A stretch of 64,000 bases of DNA from Noviluteimonas gilva (lineage in GTDB: Bacteria; Pseudomonadota; Gammaproteobacteria; Xanthomonadales; Xanthomonadaceae): assembly GCF_009740395.1 (NCBI RefSeq), contig NZ_WOXT01000001.1, positions 368,464 through 432,463 of the forward strand, given 5' to 3'. This document shows, piece after piece, positions 7,791 through 17,600 of the stretch; positions within the stretch are counted from its first letter, which is position 1; each line of letters starts with the position of its first letter. A model generated the notes under the pieces. It did not search any database. It was given only the letters and a program-made list of their open reading frames with translations, and had not been told where the DNA came from. Both the position numbers and the translations under genes were made by a program.

Positions 7791-10234
7791 ATCCGCTGAA
7801 CGGTTGGTTCGAATCGCAGGGATGGAAGCCGCTCCCCTTCCAACGCGAGATGTGGAAGCGCTGGAAGGCGGGTGAATCGGGTTTGCTGCACACGCCGACC
7901 GGAAGCGGCAAGACACTCGCAGCGTTCGGCGGACCGCTGCTCGACGCGATCGCCGAAGCGCCCCGCACGCCACGCAAGAAGAACGCGACGCGCCCGCTGC
8001 GCCTGCTCTGGATCACGCCGCTGCGCGCACTGGCGACCGATACGCTGCGCGCCTTGCGCGAACCGGTGGACGCGCTCGGCCTGGATTGGCGCATCGGTCT
8101 GCGAACCGGCGATGCGAGCGCGCGCGACCGTCGCCTGGCGCGCGCGGGCCAACTCGATGCGCTCGTGACCACGCCCGAATCGCTGTCGCTGTTGCTCTCG
8201 TATCCGGAATCCGCGGCGCAATTTTCTGAGCTGCGCACGATCATCGTCGACGAATGGCACGAATTGCTCGGCAACAAACGTGGCGTGCTCCTGCAACTGG
8301 CGTTGGCGCGCGTGCGTTCACTGGCGCCTTCGCTCCGTCTCTGGGGCTTGTCGGCGACACTCGGCAATCTGGAACAAGCGCGCGACGTGTTGCTGCCGCA
8401 TGCGCCCGATGCCGCACTCGTGTCAGGCTTGCCGCCGCGGGCGCTCACCCTGGATACGTTGCTTCCGGAAGCCGGTGAACGGTTCCCGTGGGCCGGTCAC
8501 CTCGGTCTCGTGCAACTCGCGCGCGTGGTGGATCGGCTCCTTTCGAAAGGCACGAGCCTGCTGTTCACCAACACGCGCTCGCAGGCCGAACTCTGGCACC
8601 GCGCGCTGTCCGCGGTGTGGCCGGAAGACCAGGGAACGCTGCTGCTGCATCACGGTTCCATCGACGCGAAGCTGCGCCAGGCCGCCGAAATCGGCTTGCG
8701 CGATGGCACGGTGCGCTGCGTGGTCGCCACCTCGAGTCTCGATCTCGGTGTCGATTTCCCTGCAGTCGATCAGGTGTTCCAACTCGGCAGCCCGAAGGGA
8801 ATGGCGCGCCTGCTGCAACGCGCGGGTCGCGCTCGCCATCGACCGGGCGAGCCGGCGCACGTCGTCTGCGTCCCCACGCATGCACTGGAAATGCTCGAAT
8901 ACGCCGCCGCGCGGCAAGCACTCGCACATGGCCGCATCGAACCGCGCCTGCCGCCCCGCCTGTCGCTCGACGTGCTCGCGCAACATTGCGTGACCCTCGC
9001 GCTGGGCGGCGGTTTCGAAGCCAAGGCCCTGTTCGATGAAGTGCGCGGCACGCATGCCTTCGCCGAACTCGATCACGCGACCTGGCAGGCGGTGCTGGAG
9101 TTCATCGTGCAGGGCGGATCGGCGCTGTCGCACTATCCCGACTATCGGCGCGTGGTCGTCGAGGCCGACGGACGTTACGTGGTCGCCGATCGCAAGGTCG
9201 CGTATCGGCATCGATTGTCGATCGGCACGATCACCAGCGACGGCAGCGTGTCCGTGAAGTTCCTGCGCGGCGGTGGGCTCGGGTCGGTCGAGGAGAATTT
9301 CATCTCGCGGCTGCGACCGGGCGATCGTTTCCAGTTCGCTGGCCGCACGCTCGAGTTGGTGCGCATGCACGAGATGACGGCGCAGGTGCGCCTGGCCAAG
9401 CGCAACGACGGCATCGTGCCGAAATGGCAGGGCGGACGTTTACCGTTGTCGGGCGAGCTGGGGCGCGAGGTCGAGCGCGTGCTCGCGGGCGTGGCGTCGG
9501 GCGAAAGCGATGCGCCGGAACTCCGCGCGTTGCAGCCGCTGCTCGCGTTGCAGCAATCGTTGTCGGCCCTGCCCGGCCCGGCGCATCTGTTGTGCGAGTG
9601 GGTGAAGACGCGCGACGGCCGCCATCTGTTCGTCTATCCCTTCGCCGGGCGTGCGGTACACGAAGGCCTGGCGGCGCTTCTCGCCTTGCGCTGGGGCCGG
9701 CGCGTGCCCAACTCGTTTTCGTTCGCGGCCAACGACTACGGATTCGTGTTGTCCGCGCAGGCGGAGGTCGATGTCGAACCGACGTTGCTCGCGGAGATGC
9801 TGCGCCCCGACGCCTTGCTCGATGATCTGACCGACAGCTTCAACCTCACCGAACTCGCGCGCCGCCAATTCCGCGAGATCGCACGCGTCGCCGGCTTGCT
9901 GCCGCCTTCGCTGCCTGGTCGCGCGCCGCGCTCGTTGCGGCAACTGCAAGCCTCCAGTGGTTTGCTCTACGACGTGTTGGCACGCCACGATCCCGGCCAT
10001 CTGCTGTTGACGCAAGCCCAGCGCGAAGTCTTCGCGCAGCAGCTTGATGTCGCGCGGCTCGCGCATACGCTCGATGATTGCGCACGACGCCCGATCGCGC
10101 TGCATCGACCGAAGTCCCTGACGCCGCTTTCGTTTCCCCTGTGGGCGGAAAGCCAGCGCGGCCACTTGAGCACCGAAGACTGGCGGGCGCGCGTCGAACG
10201 GGTCGCGGCGCAACTGGAACGCCGCCATGGCTGA
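7787..10234 (+). CDS. Ligase-associated Lhr-like DNA helicase
   Basis: An 815-residue superfamily 2 helicase of the Lhr type. Motif I is TPTGSGKT (36-43, Lys42). Motif II reads DEWH (155-158) instead of DEAD/DEAH, as is usual in Lhr-family proteins. SATLGN (motif III), TSSLDLGVDFP (motif V) and QRAGRARHR (motif VI) follow. The C-terminal half carries the Lhr core winged-helix and DUF4942-like or Lhr-specific beta-barrel regions. It is expected to translocate 3'-5' on single-stranded DNA and unwind duplexes for the neighbouring nuclease and ligase. It starts inside the ligase stop (ATGA) and its last 8 bases overlap the start of pdeM. Confidence 0.93.
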   Translation: MNPLNGWFESQGWKPLPFQREMWKRWKAGESGLLHTPTGSGKTLAAFGGPLLDAIAEAPRTPRKKNATRPLRLLWITPLRALATDTLRALREPVDALGLDWRIGLRTGDASARDRRLARAGQLDALVTTPESLSLLLSYPESAAQFSELRTIIVDEWHELLGNKRGVLLQLALARVRSLAPSLRLWGLSATLGNLEQARDVLLPHAPDAALVSGLPPRALTLDTLLPEAGERFPWAGHLGLVQLARVVDRLLSKGTSLLFTNTRSQAELWHRALSAVWPEDQGTLLLHHGSIDAKLRQAAEIGLRDGTVRCVVATSSLDLGVDFPAVDQVFQLGSPKGMARLLQRAGRARHRPGEPAHVVCVPTHALEMLEYAAARQALAHGRIEPRLPPRLSLDVLAQHCVTLALGGGFEAKALFDEVRGTHAFAELDHATWQAVLEFIVQGGSALSHYPDYRRVVVEADGRYVVADRKVAYRHRLSIGTITSDGSVSVKFLRGGGLGSVEENFISRLRPGDRFQFAGRTLELVRMHEMTAQVRLAKRNDGIVPKWQGGRLPLSGELGREVERVLAGVASGESDAPELRALQPLLALQQSLSALPGPAHLLCEWVKTRDGRHLFVYPFAGRAVHEGLAALLALRWGRRVPNSFSFAANDYGFVLSAQAEVDVEPTLLAEMLRPDALLDDLTDSFNLTELARRQFREIARVAGLLPPSLPGRAPRSLRQLQASSGLLYDVLARHDPGHLLLTQAQREVFAQQLDVARLAHTLDDCARRPIALHRPKSLTPLSFPLWAESQRGHLSTEDWRARVERVAAQLERRHG

Positions 10235-10865
10235 GGCCATGGATCTCGTCATCGCAGGCGAGCCGATGCGCCTGCTCGCCGATCGCGCGCTTTACTGGCC
10301 CGCACGCAACCGCTTGCTGCTGGCCGATCTGCACCTGGGCAAGGCCGACATCTTCCGTCGCTTCGGCATCGCATTGCCCAGTGGCGGCACGCGCCTGGAT
10401 CTGGCGCGCATCGCAACGCTCGCACGGGTCACCGGCGCGGAGACGGCGTGGGTGCTCGGTGACTTCCTGCACGGCGGCATCGAATCGCCGCAATGGCGTG
10501 CAGGGTGGGATGCGTTCCGCGCCGAGCATTCGCAGTTGCGCATCGGCGTCCTCGCCGGCAACCACGATCGCGCGCTCGTGCGCGCCGGGCTCGACATCGA
10601 TCTGCTCGGCGATGCACTCGACGATGGGCCGTTCGCGCTCCGTCATGCTCCCGATCCGCGCGCATCCGCGCACGTGCTGTGCGGCCATCTCCACCCCACG
10701 CTCCGCATCGAAGGATTTCCGGGGCGATGGCCCGCATTCTGGTTGCAGGCACGGACGTGCGTGCTGCCGGCCTTCTCCGCGTTCACCGGCGGGCGCAATC
10801 CTGAAACACACCCGGGCGATGGCCTCGTCGCCTGCATGCACGGCGACCTGCTTCGACTGGCGTGA
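10227..10865 (+). CDS. pdeM: Ligase-associated DNA damage response endonuclease PdeM
   Basis: A 212-residue calcineurin-like metallophosphoesterase. The four metal-binding blocks are in order: ADLHLGK (Asp34, His36), GDFLHGG (Asp79), GNHD (111-114) and GHLHP (153-157). These match PdeM, the Mn2+-dependent nuclease component of the ligase-associated repair operon. It closes the operon and overlaps the helicase by 8 bp. Presumed role is nicking or trimming damaged DNA; the enzyme may also act on cyclic phosphodiesters. A second in-frame Met at residue 5 could be the true start. The stop lies directly against the stop of the convergent PilZ gene. Confidence 0.9.
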   Translation: MAEAMDLVIAGEPMRLLADRALYWPARNRLLLADLHLGKADIFRRFGIALPSGGTRLDLARIATLARVTGAETAWVLGDFLHGGIESPQWRAGWDAFRAEHSQLRIGVLAGNHDRALVRAGLDIDLLGDALDDGPFALRHAPDPRASAHVLCGHLHPTLRIEGFPGRWPAFWLQARTCVLPAFSAFTGGRNPETHPGDGLVACMHGDLLRLA

Positions 10866-11192
10866 TTACTGCCGCGGGCCGAGCGAGGCGAACAGATCGT
10901 GGATGTCCTTCTCCTGCGCCGGATCGAACTCGACACCGAGATCATCCAGGCCCACGCGCGTGACATGGCCGCGCAAGGTGATCGATTCCTCCGCGTCGCC
11001 ATTCTCGAAGTACAGGCGCAGCGTCGCCCCGTTCTCCGGCGACCAATGCTGCGGCAGCGTCACGCGCGCGCCGCCGAGCGACAGATCCAGCAGGTGCGCG
11101 TCGAGCTTGTGCCCGTTGGGACGCACCAGGATGGTCCGCACCATGGGTTGGCGCGGATAGCGGCGGCGATCGTCGTGTTGTTCGTCGCTCAT
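10866..11192 (-). CDS. PilZ domain protein
   Basis: A 108-residue single-domain PilZ protein. The two c-di-GMP binding motifs are visible: RRRYPRQ near residues 9-15 and DLSLGGARV near 36-44. It is therefore a likely c-di-GMP receptor acting on motility, adhesion or polysaccharide production through an unidentified partner. No other domain is attached. It is convergent with pdeM (adjacent stops) and follows the NYN-domain gene on the minus strand with a 39-bp gap, so those two may be cotranscribed. Confidence 0.9.
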   Translation of the reverse strand: MSDEQHDDRRRYPRQPMVRTILVRPNGHKLDAHLLDLSLGGARVTLPQHWSPENGATLRLYFENGDAEESITLRGHVTRVGLDDLGVEFDPAQEKDIHDLFASLGPRQ

Positions 11193-11231
11193 GGCCCGCG
11201 AAATCTAGCGCCGGGCGCGTGAAGCCGACGC

Positions 11232-11936
11232 TCAGGCCGGATAGACCAGCTTCCGGCCTTCGATCGTCAGCACGCCGGCGGCTTGCAGGGCCTGCAGCAT
11301 GGTGTCGATCTGCGCTTCGTCGAACGGCGGGTTGAAGCTCGCCAGCGAGGAATGCATTGTCTTCAGCGTGCGCGGCGCGGCGTGCTTCATCTTCTTCAGC
11401 CGCTCGACGACTTCCTGGAAACGCGGCGGCTCTGACGGCTTGCGTGCGGCCACTTTCTTCGCGGGCTGCTTCGCGACCTGTTTTGCCGGCTGCTTGGTTG
11501 CCTGTTTTGCCGGCGCCTTCGCGACCACCTTCGCCACCTTCGCGACGGGCGCGGGTTTCGCCGTCGGCAACTTCACCGACGCACCCGGGATCGTCGCCAC
11601 GCGCTTGCACTGGATGCCGAGCTTGTCGAGGTGCTTGATCAAGGGATCGAAGCCCGTGTCCTTCGACACGATCACGAAGTTTGCGCCCGGCTGTTCCGCC
11701 GACACCTTGCCGATGTAGAACGCGATGTGGAAATCGAGCGCGTCCTTGCCGTTGCCGACGATCGGGATGTACTGCGCATTGGGCCCGAAGGCTTGCACCG
11801 CCTGCACGAGCCCGAGTTCGAGCCGCGTCTGGTGCTGCCCGAGGAACACGAGGATGCGCCACTCGCTCGGCTTCAGGCCGCCGAGGTTGTCGGGCTGCAC
11901 GTTCTCGAAATCGACGAGGAGATATTGGTTGGCCAT
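11232..11936 (-). CDS. NYN/PIN-like nuclease-fold protein with Lys-Ala-Pro linker
   Basis: A 234-residue protein with three parts. Residues 1-115 are a PIN-like (NYN) domain with the typical first strand YLLVDFENV (catalytic-type Asp) and later acidic residues in GKDALDFHIAFYIG and SKDTGFDPLI. Residues 120-165 form a low-complexity Lys/Ala/Pro/Gln linker with repeated KQPAKQ-like units, which could bind nucleic acid. Residues 170-234 look like a small winged-helix-type module. The domain combination suggests an RNA- or DNA-directed nuclease or a nucleic-acid-binding regulator; metal-dependent cleavage is inferred from the family only. The linker varies in length between relatives as expected for disordered repeats. 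Confidence 0.75.
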   Translation of the reverse strand: MANQYLLVDFENVQPDNLGGLKPSEWRILVFLGQHQTRLELGLVQAVQAFGPNAQYIPIVGNGKDALDFHIAFYIGKVSAEQPGANFVIVSKDTGFDPLIKHLDKLGIQCKRVATIPGASVKLPTAKPAPVAKVAKVVAKAPAKQATKQPAKQVAKQPAKKVAARKPSEPPRFQEVVERLKKMKHAAPRTLKTMHSSLASFNPPFDEAQIDTMLQALQAAGVLTIEGRKLVYPA

Positions 11937-11967
11937 GGGGCGAGTCTAGGCGATCGGCCGTGAGGCG

Positions 11968-14532
11968 CTAACCCTGCAGTAATCCCAGGAGCCGCGCGCG
12001 GCTCACGGCCTGCGTGCGCGTGGTCGCCGACAACTTGGCGAACAGGTTTTTCAGGTGCCACTTGACCGTTTCGCCGCTGACATCGAGTGCGTTGCCGATC
12101 GCCTTGTTCGACAGGCCCTGGTCGAGCAGGCGCAGGACGTCGCCTTCCTTCGTCGTCAACAACCGGGAAGTCACCGGCGCAACGGGGGGTTCGGCCGCTG
12201 CGAGCGCGGCGACGAGGGGTCGGGTTTCCGCAGCGACGCGCGCATCGCCGCTGAGCGAGGCCATGTCGATGGCTTCGCGCATCAACGCGGCGCCGCCCGG
12301 CTGGCCCTGCATCGACGTCGCAATCCCCCGCATCGCGCGGACACGTTGCGTATCGCCGCCGCGATTGAGCGTCGTGGCGAGCCGATCGGCGGTCTCGAGC
12401 CATTGCATCGCACCGGCCGCATCCTTCTTCAACAGCGCGACGCTGGCTTGCGCGATGGCCATCGTCAGTCGACAGCCTTCGCGCAGCGGCAGGAAATCGG
12501 GCGTGTCCAGCGCGACCGCAACGGCTTCCATCTTTCGCAAGGCACGTTCGGCGGATTCGAAGCGGCCTTGCTCTGCATGCGCACGCGCTTGCTCCGCGAG
12601 CGCATGGACGCGCATGCGCGGAATGTCGCGCCGCTTGCCGAGCGCGTCGAAGGCTTCGAGCAACAGCAATCCGCGCTGCACATCGCCTTCGGAAAACGCG
12701 ATGCGCGCCAGCGTGCGGTACGCGCAGATCAAATGGTCGGGGAATCCGCAACGCTCGATCACGTCGAGCCGGTCGGCGAGCATCGCGCGCGCCGCCGCGA
12801 GTTCGCCGCATTCGAACAACGCGCACGCCACGAACGATGAGAGCACGCATGCCAATGCGCCGCGTCGTCCTTCCTGCTCGGCGTCGCGCAGCGGTTCGCG
12901 AAGCGATTCCTCCGCCAGGCGCGGATGGCCTTCCAACAACAGCGACAAACCGCGGATGGAACGCCCCAGGCCCGCCGCCCAGCGTTGCGTGCCCGTATCG
13001 CCGAACACCGCCTGCTGCGACACCAACGCGCGCGCCTGCGCACCTTCGCCCGCATGCAGCGCGAGCACCGCGCGGAAATTGAGGTTCGAGATGCGGAACA
13101 GCGGTGGCAGTTGCGCAAGGTCGAGTTGATCCCAACGAGGGACCAGTTGCTCGACCTGGCCCAGGCGATCGGTCTGCGCCAGGCCACCGCCGGCGATGCG
13201 CAGCGCGGCGGCCACGGCCTGCTGCGGCGCTTCGGGATCGTCGAGGACTTCCTTCGCGATCGCGATGGCTTCTTCGTTGCGATCGCCGAAGCCGAGGACC
13301 GAACCCACGACCAGGCGCAACTCCATGTCGCGTTCCCACATTTCGCGCGGCAGGCGGTCGATCCATTCGCGCGCTTCAGGCAGATGCCCGCCCGTGCTCA
13401 GGGCCCAGAGCGAACGCGCCGCCAACTTCAGCGCCATCGCTTCGTCGCCGGAGGCCAAGGCGTGCTTCGCCGCTTCCGGAAAACGTTCGTGGCCCGCGAA
13501 CCAGCGGGACGCGGTTCCATGCAATTGCATTTGTTCCTCGCGCGGCAGGCGCTCGAAGCGTTCGAGCAGGAAGTCGCGGGCCAGCGGATGCATGCGCATC
13601 CACGTGGTGCCCTCGCCCGTCATCAGGATCGGCGTCCTGCGCCCGAGGTCTTCCAGCAACGGGCCCGCGGGCGAAGCGCCCGTGAGCGCTTCGAACAACG
13701 CGACGTCGAACCGCGGCAGGATCGAGGCGCGCACGAGCGCGTCGGCGACGTCCGGGCTCAGGCGCGACATCAGCGATTCGACGAAGTAGGTCTGCAGCGT
13801 GCCGCTGCGTCCGCTCGGCGACCATGCGGCGTTGCGCGCGCCCGGCTCGCGTTCGATCGCGGCCAGCGCGAGTTGCAACCCGAGCGGCCAGCCTTCGGTC
13901 GCATCGTGCAGGCGCGCGCATTCGTCCGGATCGAGGCGTTGCTCGAGGCGGTGCGACATGATGTCCATCGCTTCGTCGAGCGTGAGACGCAGGTCTTTCA
14001 CGCCGAGCGTGGCGCCGTGCCCCTTCGCGATCATTTCCGAGACCGGCAACGGCAGGCGCACGCGCGAGCCGATTGCGACGCGGAGGTTCGCCGGCGCGTT
14101 GTGCAGCAGGTAACGCAGTGCGAGGGCGACGGTCGGTGCGGGGAGATTTTCCGCATCATCGATGATCAGCACCGCGGGCTCGCCGTGTGCGCCGATGGCG
14201 GCGAGCAATTCGGTGATGGCTTCGAATTTCGCCGCGCGGCCCGGATTCACCGCGTTGGGTGCGTGATCGAAGGCGTGTTGCAAGGCCATCGCGAAACGTT
14301 CGGGCGTGTCGCCTTCATCGGCCGTGAGCCACGCGACGCGCACCCCTTCAGCCTGCCATTGCAGCCGCCATTGCAGGAGCAGCGTGGTCTTGCCGTAACC
14401 CGCGGGCGCTTCCACGACCAGCGCCGTGCAGTCGCGATGCGCATCGCGGAACCGCAGTAACGCCGGCCGCATGCGCGCGTCGCGCGGCATGCGGGGCGGC
14501 AGGCACTTCAGCAGGATCTCGGACGCGGACAT
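11968..14532 (-). CDS. MalT-like LuxR-family ATP-dependent transcriptional regulator
   Basis: About 854 residues from ATG 14532; the reading frame continues to 14688 but the upstream 52 codons look non-coding. The N-terminus has an AAA/STAND-type NTPase with Walker A EAPAGYGKTT and a Walker B-like LIIDDAEN. A long helical TPR-like region (about 350-780) follows, and the last 60 residues are a LuxR helix-turn-helix with the pattern LTTKEGDVLRLLDQG...SNKAIGNAL...VKWHLKNLFAKL. This matches large STAND-class regulators of the MalT type, which bind an inducer through the TPR part and activate transcription when ATP-bound. It stands just downstream of the autotransporter gene on the same strand (79-bp gap), which it may control; that link is an inference. 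Confidence 0.9.
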   Translation of the reverse strand: MSASEILLKCLPPRMPRDARMRPALLRFRDAHRDCTALVVEAPAGYGKTTLLLQWRLQWQAEGVRVAWLTADEGDTPERFAMALQHAFDHAPNAVNPGRAAKFEAITELLAAIGAHGEPAVLIIDDAENLPAPTVALALRYLLHNAPANLRVAIGSRVRLPLPVSEMIAKGHGATLGVKDLRLTLDEAMDIMSHRLEQRLDPDECARLHDATEGWPLGLQLALAAIEREPGARNAAWSPSGRSGTLQTYFVESLMSRLSPDVADALVRASILPRFDVALFEALTGASPAGPLLEDLGRRTPILMTGEGTTWMRMHPLARDFLLERFERLPREEQMQLHGTASRWFAGHERFPEAAKHALASGDEAMALKLAARSLWALSTGGHLPEAREWIDRLPREMWERDMELRLVVGSVLGFGDRNEEAIAIAKEVLDDPEAPQQAVAAALRIAGGGLAQTDRLGQVEQLVPRWDQLDLAQLPPLFRISNLNFRAVLALHAGEGAQARALVSQQAVFGDTGTQRWAAGLGRSIRGLSLLLEGHPRLAEESLREPLRDAEQEGRRGALACVLSSFVACALFECGELAAARAMLADRLDVIERCGFPDHLICAYRTLARIAFSEGDVQRGLLLLEAFDALGKRRDIPRMRVHALAEQARAHAEQGRFESAERALRKMEAVAVALDTPDFLPLREGCRLTMAIAQASVALLKKDAAGAMQWLETADRLATTLNRGGDTQRVRAMRGIATSMQGQPGGAALMREAIDMASLSGDARVAAETRPLVAALAAAEPPVAPVTSRLLTTKEGDVLRLLDQGLSNKAIGNALDVSGETVKWHLKNLFAKLSATTRTQAVSRARLLGLLQG

Positions 14533-14611
14533 GGCGGTCGGGTCGCGGAACGGAGGCCTCGCCCGATTCTGCGCCGTTCCCGCCACCACTTCCACGAAGC
14601 CCCCCGTGCCC

Positions 14612-17600
14612 TTACCAGCGTCGGCGCAGCACGACCTGCCCGCCGAAAGCACCGTCGCGCGAACCGCCGTCAAGCCAATGCAGCCCACCGGTCACCGACC
14701 AGGCGCCGCGCTGGAAGCCCACGCCACCTTCGACCAGCGCGCTCGTGCCGTTGGTGTCGACCACGCCGGCGAACACATCGTTGACCGCGTAGTCGAACTC
14801 CGCGCCGGAGACGTGCACCGCATTGAGCGATGCGTACGGCGTCCAGACCGCGCCATTGCGTTCGATGGCGGTGTCGGCGAGCAGACCGGCGCGCCATCGC
14901 GAGACATCGCTGCCCTCCGCGGTGAAGGTCGACAGCGCGCCTTCCAACGGCGAGAGATCGGCGATGCGCGTCCACGTGTATTGCAACTGCGGCATCAGGC
15001 GCAGGCCGTTGCCCAGCGTCCACGCATAGCCGCCTTCGACATTGAAGGCCTGCGCGCTGGCGCTCGATTCATGCACGCCGCTTGCAGCGCGCAGCTCCGC
15101 ATCGACGCCGATCCAGCGATACGACGCATCGACGTAGGCGGCGTCGGTCGGCATCCAGGTCGCGAAAAGACCGAACGTGGTCGCATCCAGGCGATCTTCA
15201 CCGCCCGCATCGAGCCGCTGCGTCGCATCCGACACCGCAACGAGCGCACCGACGGCGACGGTTTCGACCGGGCGCGCTTCGAGCCCCGCTTCCCAGCCCG
15301 TCGTGGATTGATCGAACGCGCCGCCCTGCGTGGGCACGAGCCCCGCATGCGTGGCGTCGATATCGCCGCTCTCGGAGAACCAGCGCACGAACGGCGCGAG
15401 CACGCCGGGGCCCGGACGCAACACACCCATGCGTTCGCGCCAAGTGCCGACCTGCGCTTCGACGAGCGCTTGCACGCCCGGCGCCAACGCACTGCCGAGC
15501 GCGCCCATCGCGTTGAGGCCATCGACGTGCACGCCGAGCGTGATCAGGTCGGGTGTCGCATTCGATGCATCGACGTGCGAACCCAGTTGGAAGCCCATCG
15601 ACAGGAAGCCATCGGCGGCCTGCGTCACACGACCGAGTGCGAAGGATTGCGCGTCGGCATCGCCGGTGACGGAGACGAGTTGGATTTCAGTGTTGGTCGA
15701 AGTGGGCACCGCGATCAGCGCGACATCCACCACTTGTTGCGTGCCGGCCGCGACGTTGCCCTGCACGGTGAGTGCATCGTGCGCGCCGGTGATGCCGTCG
15801 ACGTCGAAGGCAAGGCGACCATTGCCGGACAGCTCGCCGACGAGCGTCAGCGCATCGTCGGTGTCGCCATCGACGAAGCCGATGGCCCCGTCGTTGCGAA
15901 GCGTGTTGGACGCGCCCAGCAGCAACGAGGCTTCGCCTTCCACCTGCATCATGCCGGCGTTGGTGAAGCGGTTCGCGCCCGCGCCGAAGTCGGAGTCTCC
16001 GACCAGGCGCCACGCGCCGCCGGCCGCATTGTTGAAGGCATCGTCCAACGCGCCCGTGCGAATCGCACCCACCAGCACGCCGCCGTTGTTGATCGTCGCG
16101 CGCGCATCGCCGACCACCGAGATGGCGATCCGCTCGCCATCGCCGAATGCCGCGATGGTGCCGGTGTTGTGCACGATCGCATCGCCCGTCGCGGACAGGA
16201 AGGCCGCCGTGGACGACGCCTGCGCGCCGTATGCGGTCGCAACGATGTTGCCGCTGTTGTCGAGCGTCGCCGCGCCGTCGACGGCGCGCGTGAGGCTGCC
16301 GACCGCGAGCGCGTCGTCGGCGTCGACCATGGCGGAGATGCGCCCGGTGTTCGACGTCGCCGCCGCCTCCAAACCGATCACGACGGACCCGTAGGCGTAG
16401 CCGATCCCGCCGACCGCCGACGCACCGGCGTGGATGTCGCCCGCGTTGTCGATGCGGGCATCGCCGCCCACCGGCGCGTAATGGCATCCGGTCTCGTCGC
16501 ACCCCTGGTATTCGAAGATCTGCGCATACGTGTACGCGCCGACCGCGAATGCATTGCCGTTGTCCGAACGCGCGAGCGCCGTGATCGCGCCCGCATTCGT
16601 CGTCAGGCCCGCATAGCCGCCCTGGACGAACGTGCCGTACGCCGAGGCCATGCCGAAGTCCGCGCGCGCGCTGACCGCGATGTCGCCGTCGTTGACGATG
16701 GTCGAAGACATCGTCGCGCTGTTCTTCGCACCAAAGGCCATGGAAATCGCGCTGCCGGCGTTCTCGTTGGCCTCCACGTGGGTGATGGCATACGCGGTGA
16801 TCGAGCCGGTGTTCTCGGTCAGGCCGATCTCCGAGCCGTAGAGCGTGGTGCCCGTGGCGAACGAACGCCCCGCGGCGTAGTCGCCCGCCAAGGTACCCAC
16901 GCTGGCATAGGCGACGATGTCGCCGCTGTTCGAGAAGTGGCCGTAATACTTGCCTTCCGTGATCCCGCCGTAGGCGCTGGCGATGCCGATCTCGGAAATG
17001 CCGGTCGCGGTGATCGTGCCACTGTTGTCGATGATGGCGTCGTACTTGGCGTACGTATCGATGCCGACGGCGCGCACGCCCTGGGCGAAGAAGGTCACGC
17101 CGTCGACCGCCACCGACGTCGCGGTGATGTCGCCGTTGTTGACGATGGAGATATCGCCGTACACGTTGGCGACGGCCTCGATGCCGGTCGCGCGGCTCGC
17201 GCCGTAGTACTGGCCGTAGTCGTGCGCCAGGCCGTAAGCGACGATGTCGCCATCGTTGACGATGTCCACCGCGTGCTTGCCGTAGACGCTGATGGCCGTC
17301 GCAAACGCGCCGCCGAACAATTCCGTCTCCGCCGTCGCGAGGATGGTGGCGCCCGCCGCGTTGTTCACCACCGACGTGTCGCCCTGCATCTGGATCGCGC
17401 GGCCGAACACGATCGCGCCATGCCCGACGGCGTGCGCTTCGATCTGGCCGTGGTTGTCGATGGTGGACGCACCGTAGAAGCCGTTCGCCGGCGCGCTGAT
17501 CGCGTTGATGCCGGTGACGTACGCATACCCATCGCCGACCCAGCCGGACGCGACGATGTCGCCTTCGTTCACGACATCCGAGTATCCGGCGATCGTTTGC

